NCBI GenBank assembly: GCA_036850595.1
Contig: CM072148.1
Coordinates: 17,104,731 to 17,168,730 of the forward strand
Length of the DNA stretch: 64,000 nucleotides
From: Rhyacichthys aspro
Taxonomy: Eukaryota > Chordata > Actinopteri > Gobiiformes > Rhyacichthyidae
Direction of reading: 5' to 3'
The notes below the pieces were generated by a model. The model had not been told where the DNA came from. It searched no databases and was given only the letters and a program-made list of their open reading frames with translations. Positions 25,801-40,800 of this stretch are shown piece after piece (position 1 is the first letter of the stretch; each line of letters opens with the position of its first letter). The translations under genes were made by a program, and so were the position numbers.

Positions 25801-28800
25801 GGGCTCAGTTATATGTTCCACTTTGACCACTTCCCCTAAATGCTTGGTCACTGTAAGAGCTGACGTTAGTGCAGAGTCAGAAATATTTAAATCACCACAG
25901 CAGGATGTGTTCAGTTTTAACTAAATGAATTGTGTCATTGTCCTTTCTAATTCAAGATGGAAAGTTTAAAGACTGGATGATGGTTAACAAACTTGGCTCT
26001 GTGCCTCATCCTCTCTTTTAGGGCTTGCTAGTTAGCTTCATCAAATGTATTGGCTTGTTTTAAATGGATATACAATGAATTGAGACAAAGAGTTTAAAGC
26101 AACTTATATTAGGTTTTGAAATATCTAGGAAATATGCAACAAATGCCACTGTGCCAAAGTGTTTTATGTATGTTGATTTAGTAAAGCTGACACAGTCTGT
26201 GTTTAGGTGTGGCATTAGTTGACTGATCTATTTGTGGCTAATTCTTAAGTGCGGGAGGGCGAGCTATTGTTGATGTTGCTGGTGCTGTAGCTTCCCAGTG
26301 GCTGTGTGTGTGTTTGTTAATGTGTGTTTAATGTGAGCTCCAGATGGCTCCCAGAAACAGAGCAAACCACTAACAGTGTGCCTCCCTCTGTCCTTTATAG
26401 AGGAGCACTGCCTCCCAGTGGAGAACAGGCGGGCACTGGCTCCTAACACATTAAAAAGATTAGCATCAAATCTCTGATATACTGTAAGACCTGTTCACTT
26501 CAGCCAGTCCTTTTAAGACGGGCCTTAAAGCGAGTGACATTCTGGTTTATAACACGAAACACAAGCAGCAATGCCCCATAAATAATAACAAACAACAGGA
26601 AATTATGCAGCATTTTGACTTAGAATGAAGACTTGAATTAGACATGTGGACTAAAGACTGTAGTGGGACACATATGCCTCATCTTTAAAATGATTCATAA
26701 TTGTCATGGGCAAGATTGTGTGTTAGATGTTGAATCTCATTTTTTTTTTTTTTGATAAATTGTCCAGCCTAATATTCACTGCTGTGCAACGACATACATG
26801 GTTTCTCACCTAAAACGTGACACTTACTGATACAGGGTACTTTTTATTGCATGTAGCTGACAGTGCAGTTTTCAGCCGATGGGAGGATGCACTGCATAAT
26901 CTGGCCAATGTTTCTCAATCCTGGATGACTACCCTCACTCTGCTCCTCACTCTCCTCCGCTGCTCTCTCTCAGGCGTCCTGCCTCTCCCTATTTCTGTAC
27001 TCTCTCCTTCCTCTCATCCACCCCCATACCAACATGATGTTTTACACACAATCCAGGCGAGGAAACAATAGCTTTACACCCAACCACTAAAGACTTCACA
27101 ATCACTGACAGTCTTCACATAAACCCTGTTTTTTCTAATAATAGGTTGTGGTGATTTGAAACAGGCTTAAGCTTGTACCAACACATTCTGCGGTTAATCT
27201 TTGTGCTGTGGTTACACATATTATTACAGGCTGTGTTATTATGATGTATATTATGATTATTATTATGTATATATGCTATAGAAGGCTTCAGGATTATCTT
27301 GACTTGTAATTACTCACCATTTGTAGCAATATCCAAATATATGCCTCGAGGCTGACAGCAAGGCAAGACAAGATACTCAATATGGAATCAAAAACACTGA
27401 CGAGTAGATACATTATGTGCATTGTGGTGCTATCGAGCTTAATGTACAATTACCAACAAATTTGTTTATTTTACCAATGATTTACTCTTATGAATCCATT
27501 TTGAAATCAATTTTGATTGCTATCATGTTTTTCTTTTAACACACTTTACATTTCAATACATTTTTTAAGCTATGATGAGCAATGACAATTTCAAATGAAA
27601 AGATATGACTGTAGAGTTACAAAAAATGTATACGTAGTTTTTATGATTAAGAATCAGAGGAGTTTAACAATAAGGAAAATTGGGCAATTCCCAGTTTAAG
27701 AATTTTTACCACTGTGTAGATATAGGTATGCAGCCCCAGCAGCTCTTCTTCTCCCCTTCACAGCGCTCAATGCACTTGGCCTGACTTGCAGTACTAGTTG
27801 ATCCTACCTTATTAGAGGAAATGAAGCATTATGTCTTTGTCGTCTTATTCCCTCTTCTGAGGATTTAGCATTCCTTTAACAGAGGCAGTTTACACCCATT
27901 GCTGCTTCATATGTCATTCTGTCCAGTAGCCTACAATGTATGTGTGTTAAACTGATGGGGTGGGGGTCACTGAAAGCCAAGCTACAGCCAAGGCATCTAT
28001 CCATTCTGCCCGTTTAAGGAAAAGCTGATGTACACACATTTCAGGTCTAAATGAATGCCTGCCGTTTACGCTCGCAGTTGGCAGGGCTGCAGCAGGGATA
28101 CAATGTCTTCACCATTTTGTCAGCGGATGGATGGAGCAGCGCTCGGGTGAGGGGAGGTAGAGAAGTGTGAATGACAGGTGTGTGGTGTCTTCATTTGTCA
28201 AGGCAGCCATGTGTGTCAGCTTAACTGCGGGCTAAAGAGGAACCAAATAGGAAAGGAACCATTGGGAAAAATAAACCCAAAGAATAAATACGTCACGAAA
28301 AACATTTCCAATAAAATAACTCTACCCTTTGTGACTAAAAATAGCTCTGGCAACTGTGTAGTTATAGTTTCTCTGTCATTGTCCACACTCACAGCCTTGT
28401 CCCCTTTCTCTCGCTGGCTCCTCTCAGAGATTCGGTTGCCATGGTGAAGCACCAGTTTTTAGGCAGGAGGAGGTTGACATTATTACATGACAGAGATGAC
28501 ACTGCTTATTCTTCTGTCTCACCCACACGCATCTCGCCCACAGCTAGTCGCCCACGCCTCGTTGTTCGAGGCAAGAACACTTCCCACAAACACAAGCACT
28601 TCAAGTCCATTTATGAAAACCTATGGAGGCTAGATTTCACCACGCTGCGCTTGTAGAAACATTGAGAAGATTTAACTCTAAATAATAATGACTTTAAAAC
28701 ATGGCCTTAATAACCAGATGTTCAGAAATAAAGAGTACCAAAGTTATTGTTTTGCATTTTAACTTAATCGTATTTTTTAATTATATAATTGAATAAATCC

Positions 28801-31800
28801 CCAGTCGTACATCATACACATCCTCACTGCCCATTGCACTTAGCAGCATGCAACGAGCCACAGATAAACTCAATATGACTCTAATATGGGCTGCCTCTGA
28901 ATGAAGACCACTGATTGGACGACTGAGCAGAGGGTCTGACATCACACACGTCTCACACATGACAGGATAAAGGACTTGTCCATTTATTTAATACAAATTC
29001 ACAGAGATAAATAATTCTCTCTGCAGTACCTATCTAGGAACAGCTCATAATCCCTTTACGTAAAGATTAAACTGTAGCATTTCGTGTTGTATAGGCGTTT
29101 ATTGCCCCCACCCATCGGCATCAGTGTAGGTTTACGGCATGTAAACAAAGACACTAGGCATGCCATAACAATAGGATTTATACTGTTGATATGAGAGCAC
29201 ACTGGGCTATGAACTGTGTATTCTCTTCATGTGCATTGCTTTATATGATGCTGCTATTGAAGGATTAAGTGTTTATGGTAAAATACAGTCAGTTGCACTC
29301 TGTTTAATGAGGAGCTGTCCAATATATTGAGCAAATGTGTTATAATTGTACAATATACATAAATGTGAAAATGCATGTATCTGTGAATGCTTTTAGATCA
29401 GATAAAGTAACCCAAAGTATAGTATCATTCAATTTAGTGCACATAATCTTCAATAACACCATTGCACATTACATTTATACTGTTATGATGCTCCTCTAAC
29501 TTAAATGTATCTCTCTGTTTGTTGTCATCACAATTCAGTTTCTTATAGGAGGCAATTGATGAAATCAGTGTGTCAATAAATTAAAAAAAACATGGCTTTA
29601 AAACTTTTTATGAAATATGTGATAAATGTGCAGAGGAACTGAGAGGGTTCAGGGCCTTCGTTGTAATCTCTGAACTGTGTCGCTGGAGCAGGACGGGGGC
29701 TGGCTATAAGTTTAAAGTTATGAACTAGATGTTGCTATTGTCATGTGATGATGGGTTGAATAATGGTGAGGAGCTGAAAGGATTACTGGCCGCTGCTAAT
29801 CTGCGGGCCCTGGGCTGAGGTACAGAGGTGGAGACAGAGCGAGAGGGAAGAGGCTGCAGAGTGCGGCTGGGCGCTGGCTGACAGCTGTGGGCCGTGCGGG
29901 CAGCTGATTTACTTCAGATTAGTCTGGACATGCGCCAACTAGGATTCAATCAGGCCATGATGAATGTGCTTTGGCGTGCTGAATGCTGAATGCTAACCGC
30001 TCGCCTCTACTGACGGCTAGCAGTGCGTCCCACAAGCCGTCAAGGAATAACTTTTTTGGGTTTAACAGACATCCCAGTGGAGTATTGGTCAAACTGTGCC
30101 AAGGTGCTCTAATGGACTCTATAGGATGGCTTCATTTGCTCTGCCTTTGGATTTGTGGCAGTAAGACACTGGATTACAAATATAGAGCAACAAAGTATTG
30201 TTTTTGTGCTGTTGAAGTGAGGAATTATTGTGGCCATGGCTACGCTATGTGAGTATCAGATTGTCTAGAATATAAGAACAGGTTTACTACAGAAATGTAT
30301 GATGACTTTATCTTGATGCTGCTCTTTATAATGAGTTCAGGCTTTGGTGCAAAAAGTCTTTATAGTAATTACAGTTTGCAACCCTGCATTTAATATATAA
30401 TATAATAAAGATACATAGATCAATAAAATCAGCATTTCACAGCATTAGCATTAGAGGCACGGTGCCAGATGAGTTGACAATTTTTATCTTCGATTAGAGC
30501 AGAGCCCTGCAGTAGCTTTTGCCAAGCTGTGTGCAGAGCAATGGAGCTGTTCAGATAGTAAACAGGATAGTCTGAGTGCTCTTTAATATTTCATTATTGA
30601 GGCAGGAAAAGCATGTGGGGGAATACCAAGATGGAGATTCCCAAAGATAAGTTATGGCCATTTATCTCAGCTGAAAGATATTTGCACACTGTGGTTTGCC
30701 CACTGTAAAAGGCAGAATTTGTATCTATAGCCATTTAACCCTAAAAGTACCACTTTGGTTTGAGGCTACTGTAATATTTGTTTTACTAAACTGTATTTAT
30801 ACAAAAGATTTGTGAGTGACTGGCATGCCTTATTGTTGTCCACTGTATTTATTTTTTATGTTTAATTAATATGAGCCTAGTTTGCCAAACATTTGTGTCT
30901 TTCCTTCTGGCAGGTTATGTGGGTTTGCAACCTGTGCCGTAAACAGCAGGAGATTCTCACCAAATCAGGAGAATGGTTTTCAGGTTCAGGGGTGCGGCCC
31001 GGGAGCCTGGGCGCCTTGAACGACCCAAACGTGGGAGGTGAGGCCCAGCGGGACAGGAAGCTGCTCCGCTCAAGGTCCCAAGCCCCACCTTCCAACGCCA
31101 ACACTGGTGCACCAGACGGGACGCAACTGCCCACTGGTGTCACGGCTCTCAAGGGAGCAGACACTATGCCTGGGTCCCGCTCCCAAAGTGAACCACCAAG
31201 GGAAAAGTAAGACTTTTTTAATAACACATTATCAGGATTAGACAACCGGCGTAATGTTGTTTATGTAAGTAAGAAACTGATGCGATGAGCCTTGAGGCCT
31301 ATTTTTATTTTGTGTTTGATTTATTGGCTGAAAGCTGGGTTGTTTAATCCCTTGGGTAAAAAAGGAATAAATGTGTGTTCTGTCTTAACCAGGTCACAGA
31401 TTTTAGTCTTTAGAGGTCCTTGATTCATTTACATTGTTTTTATTTTGGGGGTTAGATAAGAATTCATTACTGTCTTATCATCTGTTTCATAAAAGTGACA
31501 GAGACAGGGCTTTGTAAATATATATAGAACCAGGAACTTTTCTTTTTCATTTTGCTTTGATGTGGTGTTGTTAATTTTGCTAAACTGTGAACATCTTTTT
31601 TAATTTAGGATCAGGCCAGTGTCCTACCATGAACAAAACGGTAAAGGTGGCTTGGGGCGAGGTAGTGGCCGGAGGACTCCTGGAAAGTTGTCATCACAGT
31701 CGTCTTTGGATGAGCGCGTGGGACCTGGAGAGCGTGAGCGCCGAACTGGAGATGGACGGAGGCTGGAGAAGATCCATTCTCAGGAATATGAAGACGGGAC

Positions 31801-34800
31801 AGACAGCCTGGGTCGCTTAGAGAGCCAGCGGAGACGATCTGAGGAGGAGGACCAGAGGGAGCGGCAGCGCCGTGAAGAGGATTTACAGAACCGTTACCGT
31901 AGTGACCCTAATTTGGCCCGTTACCCAGTGAAACCTCAGAAGGAGGAACAGGAGATGCGTATGCACGCCAAAGTCTCCAAAGTCCGCCACCAGCGGAGAC
32001 ACAGTGATTTGGCCATCAATGAGGTGGGACTAGGGCCCAATGATGGAAAGGAGTTGTCCAGGAGAGGGGGGGACGCAGACCGGAAAGCTCCTACGGATAG
32101 GACCGTGGGGATGGGAGGGGGGGCTCCACCAGCTGGGGGTGGGGTGAGACCAGGGTGCCAACCTGGAGGGCCCGATTATGGTCCAAATAAAAGCCGACTT
32201 GAGCCTGGTACAGTACGGACACAAAGGGACAAGAGTGGGGACAACCTCCTGAGGAAAGACTCTCAGAGCTCAGACCAGTCGGAGTCCCTGCGGCCGCCCC
32301 CTCCGCGCACCTACAAGAGTAAACGGGACAAGAGGCAGATGTCCATCAGCAGCTCAGAGGAAGAGGGTGGCTCCACGCCCGAGTACACCAGCTGTGAGGA
32401 CGTGGACATGGAGAGCGTCAGCGAGAAAGGTCAGTGCCACACATCACTCAGTCTCCAGGCCAAAATCTATAACAACTCAAATAAGTTGTTGGGCGCTATT
32501 GCTCTGTCCCTTCATCGTCATTTCATCTTTGAACATTATTAATGTATTTATTCAACACATTTATTCTTAACTTCACATATGATTGAACTATAACCTAATA
32601 GCCACACCATATAATTTTCTTTTTGGCTGTTGCCTCATCACTTTTTTTAATACCGGATGTGCTATTATCTTTGGATGGTTGGATGATAAAACCTTAAGAA
32701 ACATAAAATAAATGGTGATGAAGAATGAATGTCATCTGTCTGGCATCAGTTATCAGATAATTGATCATTAAGTCTTAAAAACAGATGCAGTTATAATATA
32801 AAAAGACAAGATAATATTGCATGTACATTCATTCTAATACATTTTCCATTGTTTCAAATTAAAGTGTTTCTATGAGTGCAGACAGACACTGTGTCATCTA
32901 CACCTCTGTGCTGAGGCTAAACCCTGCTACTCTCAGGACAGTTCTCATTTATTTGGAGAGTCCCAGTGATTTAGGCCAGCAGATTTGTGGAATTAGGTCA
33001 GTGGCTCGCTTGCTACGTAACGCCTTACAAACAGTCAGCCGCATCATCCATCCACCAGCTAAAACTGAGTCTGGGTATTGTATTTGGACACTCCAACACA
33101 TTTATGAAGTAGTGATGTTGCTGAAGAGGCCTTTCCTGGTGTTTTCATGTTTCATGTGCTTGTCTCGTCAGCCTCTTCCTCCTCCAGAATTTATAGCATT
33201 GGGCTAAATAGAAATTCATTTATTTGAGTAAGTAAGGAAAGGTTCTGACATACAGTGCACAGGCTGCAGTTTAGAGAATAAACTGTTATCTCTCACAAAA
33301 TTAAAAGCTGTGAGAGAGCAGCCTTGAAATGATCTCTAATACAATCACAAAACAAACTCCATTTATGATCATTTGAATCATTTTACAGTTTTGCAGACTG
33401 CCATTGCTTTACACGGGTCAAGAGACATATAGCACAGTTGTGGACTAATTTAGTTGTGCAGTCGGTGTTGTCAAGAACAATACTATTCACTACACAGAGC
33501 CCATGTTTTGATGTAGTGTTACTTTGAGGAGCAAAGGCCCCAGTTCTGTAATCGGTCCCAGTCTGTTCATCCTCTAAAACCAGAAAAGCTTATTCAGCAG
33601 TTTAATCTGTGGACTCAGCAGTTATCCTCTGGTGCATTCTCCGTGGACTTTTTTGATGTTAGATTAGAGGCACCGGAGCCATGACTTCTGAGACGCTGTG
33701 TTTTCTCATTCACCATGTTCTTAATGACCCACCTGCCAGAGTTCTCCCATATGAGTCCTTCTTCACCAGGAATGAAATGATTTTACAGTTGTAATCCCAG
33801 TCTAACTTTGGTCACTGTCTCACAAATCCATTCTGAAAGGTGCTAGAGTATTCTATCTCCGTATTGATGCTTTTAATGTCAGATGTTTTGAGCATCTCTC
33901 TTTCTCAAGTACATATATTTAATGCAGGAGTTCTGTACAACTTTACCAGAGGTGTTAGATGTGTGTATAAAGATGAGTTTAAAATAATTGACAATAATAA
34001 AAGTATACCAAGAATTGATAATGATGTGAACAAGGCTGAGGTGCTGTGTACATGTACATTTAGATACACGTTGGACATTAAAATCATAATGTACGTTGGT
34101 TTAAATACCCAGGTGCATGAACCTCTTGTTCTAAACAAATTGTTTCTACCAACATCTTTTCTTAGAAATATTTGGCTTAAGTGATTAAAATATGACCATG
34201 TTTGGTAGCTAACTATCCAAGTTGTCTGCTGGGTCTTTGGAGGTTGCTAATTACTTCTTTTCCTGCAGGCGACTGGGACTGTCATCCTCTAGATCCTGCT
34301 GTGTGGCATGTAAGTTTCAGCCAAAAGTGTCACAACTGTATTTTACTTTGGCCCTGAGCAACTCTACATGTATCTCTCTTTATTCCCTCCATCCTTTTCC
34401 ATAAACGTCACCTTTCATCATGTCTAATTGTGTGTTGTCCGTGCAGCATCCTGTTTCGTGGCAGCCCTCTAAAGAGGGTGACCACCTTATTGGACGCATC
34501 ACGTTAAGCAAGAGGTCCGCCATGCCCCGGGAGGCGGGCTCCCTCCTTGGACTAAAAGTAAGCAGGCAATAATTCACAGTAACCAAAAGAAATACTTGGG
34601 AAGATTTCATATCATGAACTGTAACTCTGCTTTAAAAATTAGGAACAATACTGTACATGTACACCTACATGTACCAGCTGCTTTAGTTCTGCTTCTTTTA
34701 CTTACCATCTATTTGTTTGCAGGTGGTTGGAGGAAAAATGACAGAAACAGGGAGACTTGGGGCCTTTATCACCAAAGTGAAGAAAGGAAGCCTGGCAGAT

Positions 34801-37800
34801 GTTGTGGGGCACCTGCGAGCAGGTGTGAATCCAAAAATATATTGTTTCTCCTCAGTTGCAGAGTAAAATAGCACTAGCATAAATATTGTTGTCAGTGATA
34901 CAGAAATTGTGTTACTTGTTCAATAAAGGACAGGTAAATTGTTTTCTCAATCCCCTGTTTGCTTCTGTCTCGGTTGCAGGTGACGAGGTGCTCCAGTGGA
35001 ATGGGAAGTCGTTGCCTGGAGCAACCAAGAAAGAGGTTTACAACATTATCCTGGAATCCAAGGCTGAGCCTCAAGTAGAAATTGTTGTCTCTAGGCCTAT
35101 AGGGTAAGATTATTATTAGTAGTAGTAGGAAGGAAAAAGCATGTAACAATCAAATGTGTGTTTTTCTCTGACACAAACATTTGCTATGTCTCCTTCCTTT
35201 ATCTAAAAGCTCTATCAACCGAATTATGTCCAAAAACGTCTTGAGAAAAGTGTATAGAGTCTCTCAGTAAGTAGAGGTGTTTTAATGGCTGAAGCCCCAT
35301 TTCCTAATGTCCTCCCTGTGTTGTCCTGGACATGTAGGCAGAAGCCACTTTTCCTTGCTGTCCTCTGCTTCCCATGTACACAAATGTTATATTTATTGAC
35401 TGATTAACTCCTTGTTCTTTTATATTTAAAAGTTCATTTATTGTTCAATGATTGCCCTTTTCTTGTTTTGCTTGCATTGTCAAATATATACAAAGTATTT
35501 ACTTTGTATTCATGATTTTTGTAACTTATATTGTATTTTACAGAGACATCCCCCGTATCCCAGAGTCATCCCACCCTCCGCTAGAATCTAGTAAGTGTTT
35601 GTTTGCTTTACCTATCAACATTAATCTTATGATTAATATACCATTACATTTTTATAGTTAATAACAACTGTTTTTTTTTACCCCAGCTGGCTCGAGTTCC
35701 TTTGAGTCACCAAAGATGGACCGTCCCTCGATATCAGTCATGTCTCCAACCAGTCCTGGGACCCTGCGAGAGCTTCCTTTAGTACTGCCTGGGCAACTTT
35801 CGGTAAGGCATTGTTATAGTGTTGTTGTAAGAATAAAAACAAAGTAGATGTTAACTGGATTCTCTCATTTGTGCAGGTGAAATTGTGGTACGACAAAGTG
35901 GGCCACCAGTTGATCGTCAACGTCCTTCAAGCCATAGACCTGCCTCCCCGACCTGACGGGCGACCGCGAAACCCCTACGTCAAGATGTACTTTCTGCCTG
36001 ATAGAAGGTAAAAGATGGGTGTTACTTTGTAGATAGTGGTTGATTAGGCCACCATGATTTGAACTCTTGTGTTGGTTTCCTTGTTTTAGTGATAAAAGTA
36101 AAAGGCGAACCAAAACCGTAAAGAAGAGTGCTGAGCCCAAGTGGAACCAGACCTTCATATATTCTCATGTTCACCGACGGGACTTCAGAGAACGCATGCT
36201 AGAGATCACAGTGTGGGACCAGCCCAGAGTGCAGGAGGAAGAGAGCGAGTTTTTGGGCGAGGTAGGGAATAACTCCAACTATTGGGATTGTCATTTGCAT
36301 TTACTTTCATTAATGTAAGTGAATTATTGAGTAATTGATTTTTAAGTTCTTGTTTACTCTAAATGCCACTTTGTATAATGAAAAAAACAGGTATAGGGTA
36401 CATTACATCTTATATCTTTGTAATGATACTGTATGTATGATACTTTCCATATTCACCATAATGTAACATAATAATGTAACTTGTTTGTATCTCTTTAGAT
36501 CCTCATAGAGCTGGAGACTGCCCTACTAGATGACATTCCTCACTGGTATAAACTCCAGACCCACGATGTGTCATCTATACCTCTGCCACAGCCCTCTCCT
36601 TACCTCCCGCGCAGACATGTCCACGGAGATAGTCCCAGCAAGAAGTTACAAAGTATGTCTGAACGCAGTTGTTTGTGTAACTTTGTGTATGACTAAATCC
36701 CTGCTTTGTGAAGCTACAGTGGGACTGAATGTGTGGTTAAATGGTTAAATACTACCCTTTGCTGAACTATCTTTTTGTCTCAGAACAGTACCTCTCAACC
36801 TTTCCTGTCTTGTGTGTGTGTCGTGTGTGTACAGGGTCCCATCGCATCATTGATACAGAGTTTGATGATGGTTTGATGGTAGTGTCTAAAGGTGGGTGGG
36901 GGGCATGGTCACAGAGCACCTTACTTGTTGTAGCCTGTAGGTGTCCAGCACTGGGTGAGGACCCTTCTTCTCCAACCTTTCCATCTGCAGTATGTATAAT
37001 ACATACTGCACCGAATTAAAATAATTAATCTTTGCTGTATCAGCAAAACCAACACTCCAAAGACTTTTGCAATTCATCATAATACTATTGTACTGCAGAT
37101 GTGAAAATGTGTTTTGGTGAACAATCTGCAGCTAGCAGTGGACTGTGGCTCACAGTCTGTAGTTTCTCCTCTTCTGCTGGGCTTCAGAAACACTCAAGCA
37201 CTGAGTGCATGTTAGACTGTAGAGCTGTAGTCACTCACTGCCATTGTTCTGCATGCTCAGAAGACCAAGACATCATACATGTAGACACAGTAGATATTCT
37301 GTTATTTTTAAAAGGAATCATCCTTTTACTTTATTGTTTGACTGTTACTGCTATGGTTTGCCGTCACTTTAACTTTTCAGTAATTCAAATATTTTCCACT
37401 AACTAGTTCTTTAATTTTATTTTTAGCTTTGCAGAATCAAATTAGATTATGGTGAAGCTCCATTGTATTAATTACTGAATCTTAAAAAAAAAAAAAATTA
37501 AGTTGATTATGTGAAAATTCACAATGTACATAATGTTTTACTAACATCATTTTTACATTTTTTATAAACATCACATCTATCACCACCCCTTATAAATACA
37601 TTGCAGAAACAGTCAGCTGCCCAGACAAACTTACAGAGTGTCACTAGCTAAGCCTGTCGCTAGTGCCTGTAAAACATCCTAGTGATGTTCTACACAGCCT
37701 GTAAGCAAAAAAAAAACATGTGTAGCGAGTAGTACAGTGCGAGTAGTACAGTGCAAGTATTACAGTGCTTTGATATACATTTGTAAAATCCCAGCACTAA

Positions 37801-40800
37801 TGCCTGTATGTGTGTATCTTTTGTGTGTCTGTTGTGTGAATTTGTGCACATTGTTTTTCTATTCTGTAAATATGAATGTGTGTGGTATGTGTTGGTTTGG
37901 ATGGTAGCAGGTCCCGAGCGTAACTCCAGGGAAAGAGAGCGGGGCAGTACGTTAGCTGTTCCTGAGCAACAGAGAACCGTCCAGCACCGGTCACGCTCAG
38001 TGTCTCCCCACAGAGAAGACTCCTGCAGGGCACGCTCACGGCCTGCCTACGTCCCCATGCAAAGGTCAGAATCAGCCCCATGGACCTACACTAATACTAA
38101 CATATTTATGTAGTATAGTATGCAAGCCCTAAAAAAGTACCTAATTTTACTCCAATTACATGACTATTTAACTGACCCTATGATAAAACAACTTCCCTTT
38201 TGTGAACTGAGCAACTAGGGTCTGGCACTGCAGAAGCACACAAATTCATCTAGTGCATAGTGGTGTTAGAGACCACCCAGGAGGCTATATAATAACTATA
38301 TATATTACAGTTCAGTACAGTATAACACATTTAAACATTTTAACAGCATACTAGTGTGTTTCATTAGGCTCCAGCAGCTTTGTCCACCTTACAGTAGTAT
38401 AATTACTGCTTAAGTGGTGGTATACTTCTTAGGTTAGTATACTTTATCTGACTGGAGCATCTATTCCATTTCCTAATTGCTTTCTGTATTGCTTTGTCCA
38501 TACTCTAAACATTACTACTGCACTATGTCCACTCTAATTGGTGGGTGTTTATGGCAGTAAATCAGTTAATCTCTTTATGACTAAATCATTACAAAGTGAT
38601 GTAGATCAGTATATGGCTGGTGCTGTAATAGCGTTAATAACTCTCTTGACAGCTGGGGGATGACAAATATGTAAAGCCAGCATTGATCTTATCAGGCTTA
38701 ATTGCTACAGCATGGGCATTATACAGTACATGTATCAAGCTAACAATTAACAACATTATTCCTGTATGAAAGATAAACACAAACGCACTGTAACCAAACC
38801 ACATGCATTTGTTTAATTATGGCAGGAGTCTGGATGAGATCCACCAGAACCGCCACCCACCCTCTCACTCTCCGTCCCGCTATCATGAGCCCCACTTGGA
38901 GCACCAGCGCTCCGGAGACTCGGACTATGAGTACTCTGAGGACAGGTAACATACTGGTGGGAAATGGTGGGAGTTAGACTTCTGAGTTGATAGTTAAAAA
39001 GATAAATTAGGCATATCATAGAAATTATTTGCAATTGTATTTTATAGTGATTAACTTCTACTAATACTACTAACACTGAATGTAAGTTTGTGAAGTCACT
39101 GTATGCAGTTTAATGTTTAAATCTCAGAGTTATGATTTCCTGGTTTCTCTCATTCATAAATTCATGTGAGTCTAAGTTGCCATCCTCTTTATTTGTGTTT
39201 CTCGGGATGTTTTTCATTTGTTCACCCATCGTCATGGCAATGGCAGTGAGGTCCTGGAGATGCACAGGTCAATCCGGGGTGGGAGTGCCGAGTGCCTGCA
39301 CACAAACAGGTAAAGAAAAAAGAGACCACAGCCACCATTCAGCTTTGTTTTTATACAAATCCCATTTTATCGCCATTTACATTCTCACTATCCTTTAACT
39401 TCACTCTAACCACTTAATATAGATCCTCACGGTGCAAAGATTGTTGTTTATCTTGCTGTGAATTCAATTCTGTCTGCTTTTGCATGAACCTAAGGGTGTG
39501 TTCACACTTGGCATGTTTAGTTTGACTAAAGTTGCTGTTGCTTTGCTAGTGCAGTTCACTTGAACGGGGGTGAATGCTGCCAAACCTCAGTGTGAAAAGG
39601 GCTCAGTCCACTTTCAAAGGAAATCTCATATGGTTGGATTGACATGAAATTAGTATAACCCGAAAGACGTCTAAATGAACAAAAAACAGAAATAAAGCAA
39701 CATGAAATTACTCCAAAATAAGTAAAAAAAATTGTTTTTTAATTCCACATTTAATAAACATGAGTTTAAACACATCCAAACCATAGCCTGCTCAGTAGCC
39801 AGCAATGTTCAGCGGAAGTTCAGAGTTCATATCTTCTGCCAGCGTGCTTATTGGTATCCATACCATCAAATTGTTTGGTCCATATACAAATATGCCCATA
39901 ACAATGCTAAACAGACCACAATCTGATTTAAATGTACCGTTTCCTGTTTTGGTTCAAACTAAGAGCCTACAAGTTGAACACACCCTCAAAATGTCACATC
40001 CACATTACGTAGATGTAGCCCACATATAAATTCATGTCCAACCCAAAGGCAATGGTGTTATTGTCTCTCACCACGACACACACAGCATAATGATCACCCG
40101 GTGACGGGGATTAGAGAACCTCACGGCAGCTGACCTCACAGACGGCAAAGCTCTTTTGATTAATTTCTTTTTCTTTTTACATTTGATGTGGCCTCTCACT
40201 GGAGCTGTATTTTTCCCACCTTCCCTCCCTTTTTTGCTTTACATGCATGGTCTGCTCTCAGGGGCTTAGGTAGATACAGCAACACACTGCCCCCTAAAAT
40301 GCCCCTCTTAGTAAATGGTATTCATAAAGACATTTACAGGTAAGCCTGTGATGCAAAAGACATTCTTGCCCCATATCTTACCCCTTTTCCTGTCCCAGGC
40401 TCATTTGTGGAGTTGGTGCATTGTTGACGCCATCTTCCTTTGACAAACTAAGCACCCATAGATCTCCAAGACCACTGTGCTGCTTGTGCTTGCTGTGGTC
40501 TGTGTGTGGAAAGTTGTTTTGTCATGGTGCTGCTTTATCTACCTGAAAATATGTTACTTTCCCCACTTTCTCCGTAGATGTCCTTATTTGTTGTTTTATA
40601 TTTACATTATTCTGACCGTTGCAAGTATATTTCCAGATTAATCTGAACCTCATTTGCTCAAAGAGCTGGTGAAGGACATTATTCAGAGGATATTACCCAG
40701 TGTGAGGCCAGAGCAGTTAGCAAACCACCTGCAGCGCCATTTCAATGGACTAACACAGCACAATTACCACAAGTACCTCACTCTATATTGTAGATCTTTG

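Noticed and set aside
31619..32542. Single 307-codon open frame
   Set aside because: It is rims1 exon 5 read through its donor at 32430; the last 37 codons are intronic.
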